64,000 nucleotides of DNA from Galeopsis tetrahit (taxonomy: Eukaryota; Streptophyta; Magnoliopsida; Lamiales; Lamiaceae), in contig OY776121.1 of assembly GCA_963675135.1 (NCBI GenBank), positions 82,296,875 through 82,360,874 on the forward strand. Direction: 5' to 3'. Positions 1 through 11,393 of this stretch are shown here, one piece after another; within the stretch, counting starts at the first letter, position 1; each line of letters opens with the position of its first letter. The position numbers and the translations under genes are program-made. The notes beneath the pieces are model-generated. The model was not told the DNA's origin. It worked only from the letters and a program-made list of their open reading frames with translations, and made no database searches.

Positions 1-2693
1 GAAAGAAAATCACCAGCTGGGAAGTACTTGGCTTTGAGGACTCGGCAGACCATCGAATCCGTATCCGTTTGAAGTCGCCACCCAAATTTACCGAGCATCA
101 AAACGTTGAACAGGTGCAGGTCTCGAAATCCCATGCCACCATCCCTCTTTGACCCACAAATATCACCCCATGTCGTCCACTTGATTCCAGCCAAGGCGTT
201 ACCGGAACCCCACCAAAACGAATTCATCATACGCTGTAATTCGTCAACGAGAGTCGTCGGTAACAAAAATATGCCCATGCAGTATGCCGGAATTGCTTGG
301 GCCACTGCTTTGAGCATAATCTCTTTACCCGCCTTTGAAAGTTTCTTATCGCGCCAACTTTGAATACGGGCCCATAATCTCTCCTTCAAATACAAGAAGA
401 TATCCTTCTTCCGCCGACCGATCAATGATGGAAGCCCTAAATACTTCCCAGTATTAAGTTGGTGAGTAACCCCAAAAATGCCTCTCACATTCTGCTGTTG
501 CACCTCCCCAACATTTCTACTAAAAAATGTCCCTGACTTGCCATAATTAATGGCTTGTCCCGACATTCTCTCATAATCATCTAGCAATTGTTTCAAATTC
601 AGAGCCTCCTCCGTCGTCGCACGACAAAATAGGATACAATCATCCTCGAAGAGAAGGTGGGTGATCACCGGTGCTCTTCGACAAACTCGTAGCCCGTGAA
701 TGCTACCTTGGAGACTAGCTCGCCTGATGAGGGAGGAAAGGCCCTCAGCGCACAATAAGAACAAGTAGGGGGATAGAGGGTCCCCCTGGCGGAGACCTCA
801 TCCCGGAAAGATAGGCCCCACCATATCGTCGTTGACCTGAAACGTGTAGTTAACCGTCCGAACGCACATCATCATCCAATCCACCCAAATCTGTGAGAAA
901 CCCAACCTTCGGAGGATACATTCAAGATAATGCCAGTCAACTCGATCGTAGGCTTTGCTGATATCAATTTTCAACGCCACATCACCCACCAGACCACGCC
1001 TCCTCCTTTTCATAGAATGTATCGCCTCGAAAGCAATAAGCACGTTGTCTTGTATGCTTCTACCTCTGATAAAGGCGGATTGAGCCGGGTCGATTAGTAA
1101 TGGGAGAATCTCTTTCAGTCTGTTACATAATACTTTTGACATGATTTTATAAGCCACGTTGCACAATGAAATAGGGCGTAGGTCTCTCATGCTCTCAGGA
1201 GCCTCACATTTAGGGATGAGGGTCACAAGTGTTGCATTGAGAGTGTCTGGGATAACCCGATTGTGAAGCCACGCCGTAGCACTATTAAAAATGTCGTGTC
1301 CCACCACACCCCAGTACCTCTGGAAGAAAGCCGGATTGAAGCCATCGGGGCCAGGGGATTTATCAGGATGCATTTGCTGGATGGCTCTCCGAAATTCCTC
1401 CATGGAGAAATCGCGCGTGAGTCTCTGGTTCTGTTCGTCTGTAACTAGTGATTGCAGTGAGTGCAACGCCTCCTCAACGCCGTGATTATTGTTGTTTGCA
1501 GCAAATAGATTGGTGAAGTAGTTATGCACGACCTCACATAAGTCTCGTCTATCCGTTACCCACTCCCCATCATCAGATTTGAGGCGTGTAATCGTATTAC
1601 GCTTCCGCCTCGCCGACGCTGTCCTGTGGAAGAATTTAGAATTCATATCCCCATATTTGAGCCAGAAAAGTTTGGCTCGTTGTTTCCAGAAGGCTTCCTC
1701 CCGTATGAGAAGTTTGGCTAAATCGGCTCTTAGGGTTTTCTCTTTGATACCCGCGGCGACATCTGTTCTGCCCCGAAGCCTTAGGAGTTCCTTTTCTAAC
1801 TTCTTCTTATTCTCGATGAAAGCCGTATCAATACGTTTACCCCATGAATGGAGAGTATCCCCTGTGGCGGCCAGTCGATCGGTGATATTCAGATCCCTAA
1901 ACCTCGACCATGTATTTTCAATAATTCTCGGCAGGTCCCGGTCCAGCAGCCACTTATTTTCGAAGCGGAACCTCCTGTGTTTCCTGTGAAAGAGGGTGGG
2001 GTGTGTGATGAGTAGAATGGGAGTATGATCACTTACGGGAGCAACAAGGTTGATCAACTGTGCATTTGGAAATTTGTCGTGCCAAGATGGGGAGCCCATG
2101 GCTCTATCCAGTCTCTCTTCAACAGCATGTGGGGTTCCGCGTCCTCGAAACCATGTGAATTGGTGCCCAATGAGTTCCACGTCCGACAGGCTACAGTCCG
2201 CAACTGCTTCTCTGAATCCTCTATAGAGCCAATTCGGGTGTTCAACCCTCCCCCGTTTGTCATTATCAGATAGGAGATCGTTGAAGTCCCCAATGTAGAG
2301 CCATGGGATGCTACTTCGGGCGGACAACAGACGAAGTAACTCCCAGGATCTACGTCGCTGATTCCTATTGGGATATCCGTAATAACCAGTGACCCTCCAC
2401 TCCCCCTCAGGGTCAGAAATAGAAACATCGATGTGGTGCAACGAATAACTCAAATTAGAACATTTATTAGTATTTTTCCATAAGACAGCAACACCGCCAC
2501 TGCGGCCATTACAATCAACAGCAAGACAAGATTGAAAATTAAGTTTGACACGGACCTCTTCTAATTTATTAGCAAGCGACAAAGTTTCAAATAAAAAAAC
2601 AACGTCAGGCCGTCGAGCTTTCACCAGCTCACAGAGTGCCGGAACTGTAGCCGGCTGGCCAAGGCCCCTACAGTTCCAACTCAAGATACTCAT
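1..2693 (-). pseudogene. LINE ORF2: endonuclease/reverse transcriptase, interrupted by a stop codon, partial
   Basis: The ORF starts at the ATG at 2693-2691 (MSILSWNCRGLG, the usual start of plant LINE ORF2) and is open for 631 codons to a TGA at 800-798. Endonuclease signatures are present in order: WNCRGLG, a catalytic-type FLFET, GDFND, LDRAMG and SDHTPIL (roughly residues 5-228). Reverse transcriptase follows with KSPGPDGF, LIPK, RPISLCNVAYKI and the catalytic-aspartate block DISKAYDRVDW. The TGA falls just before GLRQGDPLSPYLF, which normally follows an arginine in this family, so a CGA to TGA change is likely. The same frame then stays open to position 1, with typical LINE C-terminal sequence (for example FWWGSGNALAGIKWTTW). 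The box expected to read FADD reads FEDD near 640-655. It once copied LINE RNA into target DNA; this copy is very probably dead. Confidence 0.93.
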
Positions 2694-3826
2694 TGGTTCC
2701 GGCCGGCCCCGGAACCAGAGCCTGCCGATAAAAAATGAATGTCGTCATTATCGTGAGTGATGTTGTTTCCCCCCTGACTGTCCAGAATTAGTTTCCCTCG
2801 CTTCCTCTTGCGTGCGTCTTCAAGGTCAGTATTGTCATTTCCCGCAATAGTGATTGACGTTTCCTTTTCAAACATGGGGTTGACCCTCATTATTTTTTAA
2901 TTCAAGTCATCATGGGGAATAACTCCCATATTTGCGTTAGTAACCGAATCTCCTGGAATCTCGGAGCGGTTACGTTCAGAATTAAATTCTCCCCCATTAG
3001 TGTCGAAGTCAACCTTCCTCCCGAACTGACGCCCCCCGTCCGCCGTAAAATCCGGGTTCTGATCCCGTAGCCATCGCCCTGCACCAGAGTTTCCTGACCG
3101 GCGGTCTTCCGCTCTGAGCGATGGATCCCACCCCCGCTTAATCTGCTCCCCTTCCTTGGCAGTGAACAAAAGGTCACAGAACCTCTCCACATGGCCTAGA
3201 CGACCACATGTATAGCAAAAGTGGTTGAGGCGCTCGTAGCGAAAATTCACAGTAAATCTGGTGTCGTCCGCCATCTTGTACTTCTTATAACGTTTCAAGG
3301 GGAGGGAGACGTCCAGTTCCACCCTGATTCGCATGTAGGCCATCCAGATCGCTGACTTGTTAGTCTGGCCATACGAGACAAACTTCCCGACAAAGTTACC
3401 GAGTTGTTCTCCGATGATCTCTGAAAAGTAACCCATAGGCAAGTCATGTGCCTGTACCCAGAAGCAGATCTTCTGAATGGGGACCTGGGCCGGATGTTCC
3501 CCCTTCTTGACATGATGGGCCACCAGTAGATGGTTGCCGAAGAACCAAGGCCCATCGTCCATGACATTCTTCAAATCTAGTTCGTGATAGAACTGGAAAA
3601 TGTATCTGTCGTTCCCGATAGCTTTGACCGTGAGGCCCCGACGTGGTTTCCAGATCGTAGTCATTCGATTTTTCATTCCGGTGAAGTTGATTGGCTCATC
3701 TGTTAAGAAACGCCCCACTAAACAATGATCTGCCGACTGACTCCCCTCGACTTCCGTCGGGGGTGCTGAGATCATTTCTTCCTCCTCCTCTTCATCGAGG
3801 GAAAAGTTGCGAAATTGGTCGTCCAT
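2690..3826 (-). pseudogene. LINE ORF1: DUF4283 / zinc-knuckle RNA-binding protein with one in-frame stop
   Basis: The frame is open from 3895, but the Met at 3826 (MDDQFRNFSLDEEEEEE) is the likely start. It carries an acidic N-terminus, a DUF4283-like region (about residues 50-200 of the 3895 reading) and a CX2CX4HX4C zinc knuckle, CYTCGRLGHVERFC (residues 227-240 of that reading). A TAA at 2899-2897 ends the 332-codon reading. The same frame then continues for another 68 codons, with a basic KRKRGK patch, to a TGA at 2692-2690 that overlaps the ORF2 start. ORF1 was therefore about 375-400 codons, broken by a single nonsense codon. Family knowledge: ORF1 proteins coat LINE RNA in a ribonucleoprotein. 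Confidence 0.88.
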
Positions 3827-3895
3827 TGAAACAGTAGTGTTGTATGCACTATTTTCGGGTTGACTTAGATGTGGACTGTGCTTAGCACGATACAA

Positions 3896-4890
3896 ACATA
3901 TATAATTAAACGGGGGTTATTACGTGTTTATGTGGATTAAAGAGATGATCTGTGATGAACTTGATGAAGAACACACAAGAACACAAGATATAGCTTCTTG
4001 GAGAAGCTAAAGCTTTAGAAGCTTGGGAGAGTTTATTGCTTTGGGATGAGGTGATTGTATGAATTTCCAACTTATGTTACAAATGAGCCCAAATGGGCAT
4101 TATATACTGCTCTTCAAGGGCTGCCCGCCCTTTACACGTGGAGCCTCCAGATTGGACCTTCATTCTGCCCGAAAAGGTGATTTGATGGCGCATTTAATGC
4201 TAAACCGCCTTAGGTGCTCGTCCTCGCCGAGATGCCGAGGAGCTGGGCCATGGTGGTCGCCGGAGGACCTTCGAGGAGTGTGGTCGCCACGCTCCATGCT
4301 GTCTCCCAAGGCTTCAATACTTAAAACATCTTAACTAAGAATAAGCACGTGCTCGCCACACATTTGGGCGAGCAGCTAACTAAACATGTGCTCGCCAACA
4401 TCTTTGGACGAGCACTTAAATATATTAAATACATTAAATCTATTACATTTTCTTGGTCTTGTTGACTAGTCGTCGCACGACTTTGTTGACTGGTCCTCGC
4501 CACGTAAGATGGTGACTAGGATTGACTTGTCAAAGATTGACCTCTTTGACTATGTATAACAAGTAGGTTATCCACTCTCAATCTGGGAGAGAAAGCAACT
4601 CTCAATCTGGGAGAGAAATAGCGTTGTGATTTCTTACCAAACTTTATCCTACTTCGGATAGTTGAGCATGAATATTCAGATATTTTAAAGAGATGAAAAA
4701 ACATCCATTCTGTTTTACAGTCGCTTCATTTGTCCTTTTTTTTTTTTTTTTTTAATGAGAGAAAGCACCTTTGGGGATTCTCTTCACAGAGAATAATGGA
4801 AACTTACTAGTGTTCCACAAAGTGTGTCTGAAGAATGCATCTTCGTGGACTAGCATTTCTTTAATCAGAAGTTAATGAAATTTTCTGTTA
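3896..4890. other. Gene-free stretch with LTR-like sequence
   Basis: There is no plausible gene. Read on the minus strand, the part around 3950-4130 has a TATA-like TATATAATG (near 4100-4110) followed downstream by AATAAA-like sequence, an order seen in LTR promoter and polyadenylation regions. A 20-bp segment (actctcaatctgggagagaa) occurs twice at 4574-4593 and 4598-4617. Motifs of the type GCTCGCCA recur around 4350-4410. It may be a solo or truncated LTR next to the LINE. I could not find TG...CA ends with a duplication, so this is tentative. Confidence 0.35.
4574..4617. repeat. 20-bp direct repeat, two exact copies
   Basis: The 20-mer actctcaatctgggagagaa is present exactly at 4574-4593 and 4598-4617, a period of 24 bp. 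Its role is unknown; it may be part of the LTR-like sequence around it. Confidence 0.9.
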
Positions 4891-5834
4891 TTCAAATATT
4901 GGTAATGACGTGTATACAGAATCTGTACATACAGATTTTTTTTTATTTAATTAATATTTTATTAATTATTTAATTACTGTTGTACCCTTAATTAGAGATA
5001 ATGACAATAGAATAATTAATGGTGTGCATGTTTTATCTCTCCTCATTTCTCTTTGATCAAAACACGCAATTAATCTCCCAACACACATAATTATAGCACA
5101 CCATCATTACATCTAATTTGAAATGGTATTTGTGGTGCAAACTTCATTAAAAATTTATCTCACCATTATCACCATTAATGTGTGCTGCAACAATAACTTA
5201 AATTTTCGTTTTTTTTTCCTTCTCCAACAAACACCTAATCTAAAATGTTACATTATCAACAATAGCTAATCGTGAATTATTCTAATCACTTTTTTAAGAC
5301 GATTCCAACAGCGAAGAAAATATTATTAAGTCTAAGTGAATATAAAAGTGATAATTTAATCGAGGCATTAATTAATTTAATTTTAACACTAAAAAATTAA
5401 TTTAAATAAAGTAATTTCATTATCATACATAAATTAATTTAATTAACTCTAAGTCTAAGGGTACATTATTAAAAATTAGTTTAATAGCACATTGAAAATT
5501 AATTTAATGAACCCTTCAATTTAATTCATTATTGTTTCAAGTCTCCAATTGACTAATTTTGTTAATTAATTAAATTTGGTAATTAACTAACTCTGGTTAA
5601 TTAATTAAATTTGGTATTAACTAATGTTTTGATAATTAAATTTGTACACTATTGACAATTAATTGATTAAATTTGTACACTATTGACAATTAATTGATTA
5701 AATTAACACGGTTGACAATTAATTTTAATTTTAATTTTAATCGAAACTTTAAAAAATTAAATTAGTGAGTGAGACCTAAGTATTTAGAAGTTTACACTTT
5801 GAAAAATTAAATTAGTGAGTGAGACCTTAGTATG

Positions 5835-7604
5835 TGATTCACGTATTCTACAACGCTAGAATAAACGACCGCAAGTATACGGTGTCTATCGTAGTGAAGT
5901 AAGTACGAGGTCGATCCCACGAGGAGGTATAGCGTAAAAGTGTAGTTTGTTAACGGAATTCTAAATAGACGCGATCGATAAAGTGAATATAGTGAATTAC
6001 CCTAAAGTTGTCTATCAAATTGTCACAAATAAGCAATAAAGAGTAATAAAGAATCGATCAACTAGCATGCAATCACGAAAACGAAGTAAAATGGATGAAA
6101 ACTCAAAGATGAGAAGGTAGGTTCTAAAGCACATGCAATAATAATGTATCCATCTATGATTAACTATCTACTTAAGTGGTGTTCATGCTTTGTCTATAAG
6201 ATTGATCACACAATAATGGATTAAAAGTTCTTTCGATCCAAGTAATCCAAAGGAGATATCACACAACTTAGTATCTCTACCTAAATTGCACAATAAAACC
6301 CAATCAAGCTCCTAAGATCATCACACATCTTCCTAATCATTGTTCATCTTTCAATCTCACAATAAAATTAGGTCAAATGCTTGCAATCAATTAATCAAAG
6401 TAGATTTCTCAACCTAATTCAATTAACTAGGATTAACACATCATCATTGTACACTAATGACATGCTTTGCAATGAAAATCAAGCACCCAAATAGAATTAA
6501 GCCACACAAACACCAATTAAGCAAAACATTAATTCATAAACTTCAACAAGAGTATTTACAAGGCTCTAGAACCAAAAGTGTTCTAGCCACTAACTAGCAT
6601 AGTCAAATTACAAAATCAAATGGAATAACTAAGTAAAAAGAAAGAGAAAGCTTAGTCTAAAATGTGGTAGAGAATTGAATTTCCAAGCTATTGCATCCTT
6701 CCTCGATTGATTTGATGAAGAATTGATGAAGATATGGCCAAAACACCTCCAAGTATGTGTAACTATGTGTGGAAATTGAGGAATTGGAGAAGAATGTCTT
6801 GTAATTCAAGAAATGGGGCCTATATAGTGTTGGGGTAGGGTTTGGATGCCAAAATTGCAAGTTGGTCCTTCAAAAATGGCCAAAATAGGAAAAAGACACC
6901 GAAAATGGGGGTAGCACGGCCGTGCACGGAGCACGGCCGTGCAAAATGGCATTAGAGGCGAGCAGGTGCTCGGCCGAGCTGGGAGCTCGGGCGTGCTGGG
7001 CGAGTGAGGAACATGGGTGATGCTCGGCCGAGATTGGTGCTCGGCCGAGGCGCTGTGGAGCAGGGGAATGGGCGTGCTCGGCTGTGGCTGCTTCTCGGCC
7101 GTGCCCTTGATGTGGCCTAAAAACTTGTTTCGGAGAGAGCCGGCTCGAGCATGATGCTCGGCCGTGGCCTGGAATTGAAGAGTTGGGATAGCTCGGCCAT
7201 GGCCTTGTGGTGCTCGAGCTCGGCCGTGCCCTTTCTTGGCCCAAAAAAGTTGTTTCGACCATGGCCTTCTCGAGCACTCGTCTCGGGCGTGCTCTTGCTC
7301 GGTCGACTTCGGCTCTTTCTCGTTTCGTGCATAACTTTCGCCTCGGGTGTCCGATTGACTCGATTCTTTTGGCTATTCCACTCCGTTTTTCGAGACGAAT
7401 CCAACCGTGTACTCCTCTTCCTGATCCAGTAAAGTATGGTTGGTGTTTTGCTCCAAATTCCATCGTATTTCCTACAAAATCGACAAAACACAATCTTTCT
7501 CTCATTTCGGCTTAAACAATCATATTCAATGCATAATTCAATGAAATCCACATCAAAACACGCTTCACATGTGCCTCTAAAACGTGCAAATTCCACCCGA
7601 ATCA
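5835..7604 (-). mobile_element. Solo LTR of an LTR retrotransposon, 1770 bp, 5-bp TSD
   Basis: It begins TGATTCACG and ends CCCGAATCA, so the termini are TG...CA with a 6-bp inverted repeat TGATTC/GAATCA. It is flanked by an exact 5-bp duplication GTATG (5830-5834 and 7605-7609). The host repeat unit (a GAAAAATTAAATTAGTGAGTGAGACC-type segment, only partly quoted) continues on both sides. No internal retrotransposon coding region is present, so this is a single LTR left by LTR-LTR recombination. A TATA-like CACTATATAGG near 6820, read on the minus strand, suggests minus orientation. Open frames inside it (for example at 6870-7596) are GC-rich, low-complexity LTR sequence with repeated GCTCGGCCGTG motifs, not genes. 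I do not assign a lineage. Confidence 0.85.
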
Positions 7605-7664
7605 GTATGTATAAGTGTAAACTTTAAAAAATTAAATTGAGTGAGACTTAAGTATGTATAAGTG

Positions 7665-8330
7665 TACACTTTACCCTAAACCTTAAACCGTAAACCCTAT
7701 ATGCTGAGAAACGATTAATCGGAGATAAGTGTACCATATTGAACTTAAATTCAGAATACACATTTGAAATTTATTTATTAATGAATCTTGAGTGTCCACG
7801 TTGAAATGAGTAACCAAACACTTTACCCTAAACCCTGATCCCTAAATCCTAAACCCTGAACCTTGAACCCTAAACACTATATGCTGAGAAATGAGTAATC
7901 GGAGATAACTGTACCATATTGAACATAAATTCATAATACACATTTGAAATTTATTTATTAATGAATATTGAGTGTGCACGTTGAAATGAGTAATCAAACA
8001 CTTTACCCTAAACCCTGATCCATGATCCCTAAACCCTAAACCCTAAACCCTAAACCTTGAACCCCAAACCCTGAACCTTGAACCCTAAACAATATATGCT
8101 GAGAAACGAGTAATCGGAGATAACTGTACTATATTGAACATAAATTCATAATACACATTTGAAATTTATTTATTAATGAATATTGAGTGTGCACGTTGAA
8201 ATGAGTAATTAAACACTTTACCCTAAACCCTAAACAATATATGTTGAGAAACGAGTAATCGGAGATAAATGTACCATATTGAACATAAATTCATAATACA
8301 CATTTGAAGTTTATTTACTAATGGCATAAG
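7665..8330. repeat. Tandem array with telomere-like CCCTAAA tracts, about four units
   Basis: A unit with the core ATGCTGAGAAACGAGTAATC, then a GTACCATATTGAAC segment and TTTACCCTAAACCC, recurs with cores near 7699, 7879, 8097 and 8238. Unit length varies (about 140-215 bp), mainly through expansion of CCCTAAA and CCCTGAACC-like heptamers, the Arabidopsis-type telomere motif and its variants. The fourth unit is truncated. The array lies wholly inside the 4900-9522 element. Confidence 0.85.
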
Positions 8331-9699
8331 TGTTTATTAATAATATAGTGTTAAAAATTATATTAAACCAATATGTGAGCAGATGATGATTTGACATTAT
8401 TCAAATCATTATATTATATTTAATTAATTAATACATATTTATGGAAATTAAACTAAATATATAAAAAATATATTACCATATGTATATCTCACATTCCCAT
8501 CCTCTCTCCACAAAATTAGGAAATAAAATATACTATTTTTTTTTTCTTTTTACCGTTAATTTTTTTTAAACAAATTTTAATACATCATATTACATATTAG
8601 TACAAAACTATTAAAAGATTAAACATATAATTTGTTTATTTTAATTTTTCTGTTTACGTTTTTTTTTTAAAACTAATTAATTATTTTTTACTAGTAGTAT
8701 ATAATTAGTTTTTCAACAATTAATGTAGTAATTTGTTTTATTAAAATCTGTGCAAAAATAATTACCCTAAAAAAATGCATATAACAATTATTCTATATTA
8801 AAATGCATATAGCAGTTTTTTTTTATATATTTAATTTTTTTTTCGAAGCTATTTTCATTTTTCTATAATGTGTATAACAATTAGTATTTTATGTTAAAAT
8901 TTATATAGATTTTTTTATTTATATTTAGTTTCATTTTTTGTTATTAAAAAAATTACATAAAAATAAATGAAACGTTTAATAGTTTTGTAATAATATGTAT
9001 GCTTTATTAAAATTTGTTAAAAAAAAAAATTGCCGCAAAAAGAAAAGAAATACTCTTATATTTTATTTTATAATTATGTGGGTAGATTTTGAGATGAAGC
9101 AAAAGGAAAAAAAATAGCGACAAAAAGAAAAAGAAAAGAAATACTCTTTTATTTTATTTTATTTTACACTTGTGCTACTAAATATTAGGGTAGAAGAATT
9201 TTTTTTTTCAATGTAGAAGATGAAGCTATGTTAGAAGAAAGAATAAGAAAGAAGAAGAAAGAGGGGAAGAAGAAGAGATGATGAAACTTTAACAAAGGGA
9301 GAGAGAGAAAAGGGTTGTCTTGTGTATGTGTAATTATTATCTGCCTTGAAGAAAGAAGAAGAGAGAGAAAAGGGCATCAGATTTTAATATTTTATTCAAA
9401 AATAATAGTTAAACAATATATTTGAATGAAGGGTATATTAGTCATTCTAGCACAATTTAAATAAAAAATGGACGAAAATACCCTTGTCTGTACATACAGA
9501 TTCTGTATGTTTAGCACCACCCTTCAAATATAGAGTTAATATTAATGTGAAGTCTGTACTTTAACCTTTTTCTCAGCTTGCAATCTCTATAATATTTTTT
9601 GAGAGGTGTCTTGCATGCCTAAGATCCCATCCCCTTAGAAATTATTTTTAATTTAGAGATATTGCATATACTGTTCGATAGTGAGCTCCCTTTCCCTTC

Positions 9700-10405
9700 A
9701 ACCCGTACTCTATTTTAAAATTTTGAAATAAAGTTTTAAATAATAAACTCTATAAAGTTTACTATTCAAAACTCTATATTTTATATCTATTATTTTATTA
9801 ATATTTACCAATTTTATATTAATAATTTGTTAAATATAATTACAATTATATTGTTATACTAATTTATAATTTTATTTTAATTGTGTAATTAATTTTTTTT
9901 TTATATATATTATTATTACCTACAAAAAAAAATAACGTAAAATATAATAAAACATACATTATATATTAAATATGAAATGCATTACATAATAAAATGGACA
10001 TACATGTGTTATTTAGTCTATTTTAAACGTAATAAGTGTAATTGTGTCGTATTAAATTATACTCACATGTATCATTTTACGTCATTATGTGTTTCGTAAT
10101 TTTATATTTAAATAAAATTAATATTTGAAAACTAATAGTTTATTTACATTTTATGATTTTGATAAAATCAATAATATTTAATTTATAATTTAATTTACTA
10201 ATTGAATATTTAATTGTATAAATTTATTTAAATATGAAGATAAATATATTATTTAATGATAGTAATATATTGAAAATGATTAAAATAATAAATATAGTAA
10301 AATATAGAGTTTCATGATTGGAAAATGTTTTTAAAATAGAGTATGAAAAAGTGTATTTTGAAGTTTAGAAATCTTCATTTGAGAGTTTGTGATTGGAGAT
10401 GACCT
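9700..10405. repeat. AT-rich fold-back (MITE-like) repeat
   Basis: The left side carries TACTCTATTTTAAAA (near 9708) and AACTCTATATTTTA (near 9768). The right side carries the complements in mirrored order (near 10305-10345). The right end, read inward, starts TAAGGTCATCTCCAATCAC, a common style of plant MITE end. The left end is eroded and no target duplication was found. The next MULE copy is inserted directly at its right edge. There is no gene. Confidence 0.5.
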
Positions 10406-10414
10406 TAAGTTACT

Positions 10415-11393
10415 CACAAAAACTTATATGCAATATTGACTAATTAAGTCAATTGGGCTGAAAATATTGACTTATTAAGTCAATGGACTGAAAATATATA
10501 TTATTGGGCCACCATTAATTCATTTGGTTTAATTCTTAATTTATTTGTCAACTGGCCCGCTTGTGTTCTAATTTTGACAAAAAAATTTATCCCGTTTATT
10601 TTGTCAATTTATGTGATTTTTTTATCTTTTATTTTATTGCTGAACGCGGGATATTAAATGTAGTAATTCAAATCGTAATATGTAGTAACACACATTATTT
10701 TATGTAGTAATAACACAAACTATTTTATATAATAATACAAATTTTTTTTATTTAGTAACCCGTTTTTTTCTAGTGTTTTTGTTAATGTAGTAACTCACAT
10801 TATAATACGTAGTAACATATACTATCGCATGTAGTAAACACAATAACCATGTTGTAATGCAAATCATTTGATAAAGTTACATATAGTAACAAACGCATAT
10901 TCAATGTAGTAATTCAAACTGAAGTATGTAGTAACATATAATTTTTTATATAGTAATACCGATTCTTTTATGTAGTATTTTTTTCTAGAATTTTTATTGA
11001 TTAAGTAACTCACATTATAACATATAGTAACATATATTATTGCATGTAGTAATATAAAATAACATCGATCCATAATAATAATTAAAGAATATTTAAAGAA
11101 ATAGAAAATATTTAAAGATTAAGACCGTCGTAAATTGCAGCGTTCGGCCGCGGTCTCGGGTGGCCGAAAACTGCTCGGAGAAGATGACTAAGTACAATTT
11201 CTACTAGTGGGTGTATTTATAAAAAAAAAAATCTGCTAGTGGGTGTATTTATAAAAAACATGGGTGTGATTTGAATTGTCAGTGGGTGTATTTATAGAAA
11301 ATGTGGGTTGAATTGTCACTAAGTGTATTTATAAAAAATGTGAGTGTAAATGACTGAAATGCATATATGTAATATTTCACAAAAGACTAGCCC
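10415..11393. mobile_element. MULE-like element, copy A of the 'GTAGTAA' family, 979 bp, 9-bp TSD
   Basis: It is flanked by the exact 9-bp repeat TAAGTTACT (10406-10414 and 11394-11402). The left end reads CACAAAAACTTATATGCAAT; the right end, read inward, reads GGGCTAGTCTTTTGTGAAAT. The core (about 10617-11190) is packed with TGTAGTAA-type units and shares long stretches with copy B at 52851-53966 in the same orientation. Examples are GAACGCGGGATATTAAATG at the start and AAACTGCTCGGAGAAGA at the end. The right arm has repeated GTGGGTGTATTTATAAAAAA blocks that the left arm lacks. Its termini are swapped relative to copy B. No protein is encoded. Confidence 0.85.

Larger units (their letters stand above)
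1..3826 (-). mobile_element. Decayed LINE (non-LTR retrotransposon), 3' end cut by window edge
   Basis: Two consecutive minus-strand reading frames have the plant L1-type LINE layout. ORF1 (2690-3826) has a DUF4283-type region and a CCHC-type zinc knuckle. ORF2 (1-2693) has an apurinic-like endonuclease followed by reverse transcriptase. The ORFs overlap by ATGA at 2690-2693. The element continues past position 1, so its poly-A tail and target duplication are not visible. The 5' end lies upstream of 3826 but I could not fix it. Three lesions suggest it cannot move itself: a stop in ORF1, a stop in the RT domain, and a changed RT catalytic box. Confidence 0.93.
4900..9522. mobile_element. Non-autonomous Mutator-like element (MULE), 4.6 kb, 9-bp TSD
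   Basis: The element is bounded by an exact 9-bp direct repeat TTCAAATAT at 4891-4899 and 9523-9531. Its ends are inverted repeats. The left begins TGGTAATGACGTGTATACAG and the right, read inward, GGGTGGTGCTAAACATACAG. Both continue as ATACAGAATCTGTA, then CAG, and later share a gTACCCTTmATT-like segment. A 9-bp duplication with terminal inverted repeats is the signature of the Mutator superfamily. No transposase is visible. The interior is AT-rich and hosts a solo LTR (5835-7604), short tandem repeats near 5560-5830 (for example a roughly 31-bp unit twice at 5640-5705), a telomere-like array (about 7665-8330) and GA-rich sequence near 9230-9375. Without the LTR insertion it is about 2.85 kb. 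Confidence 0.82.

Noticed and set aside
6870..7596. Open frames of up to 211 codons
   Set aside because: They lie inside the solo LTR and consist of repeated GCTCGGCCGTG-like sequence.
7665..8330. A CRISPR-like or chromosome-end array
   Set aside because: Units are variable tandem repeats in a plant transposon; the telomere-like tracts are interstitial and degenerate, so not a chromosome end.
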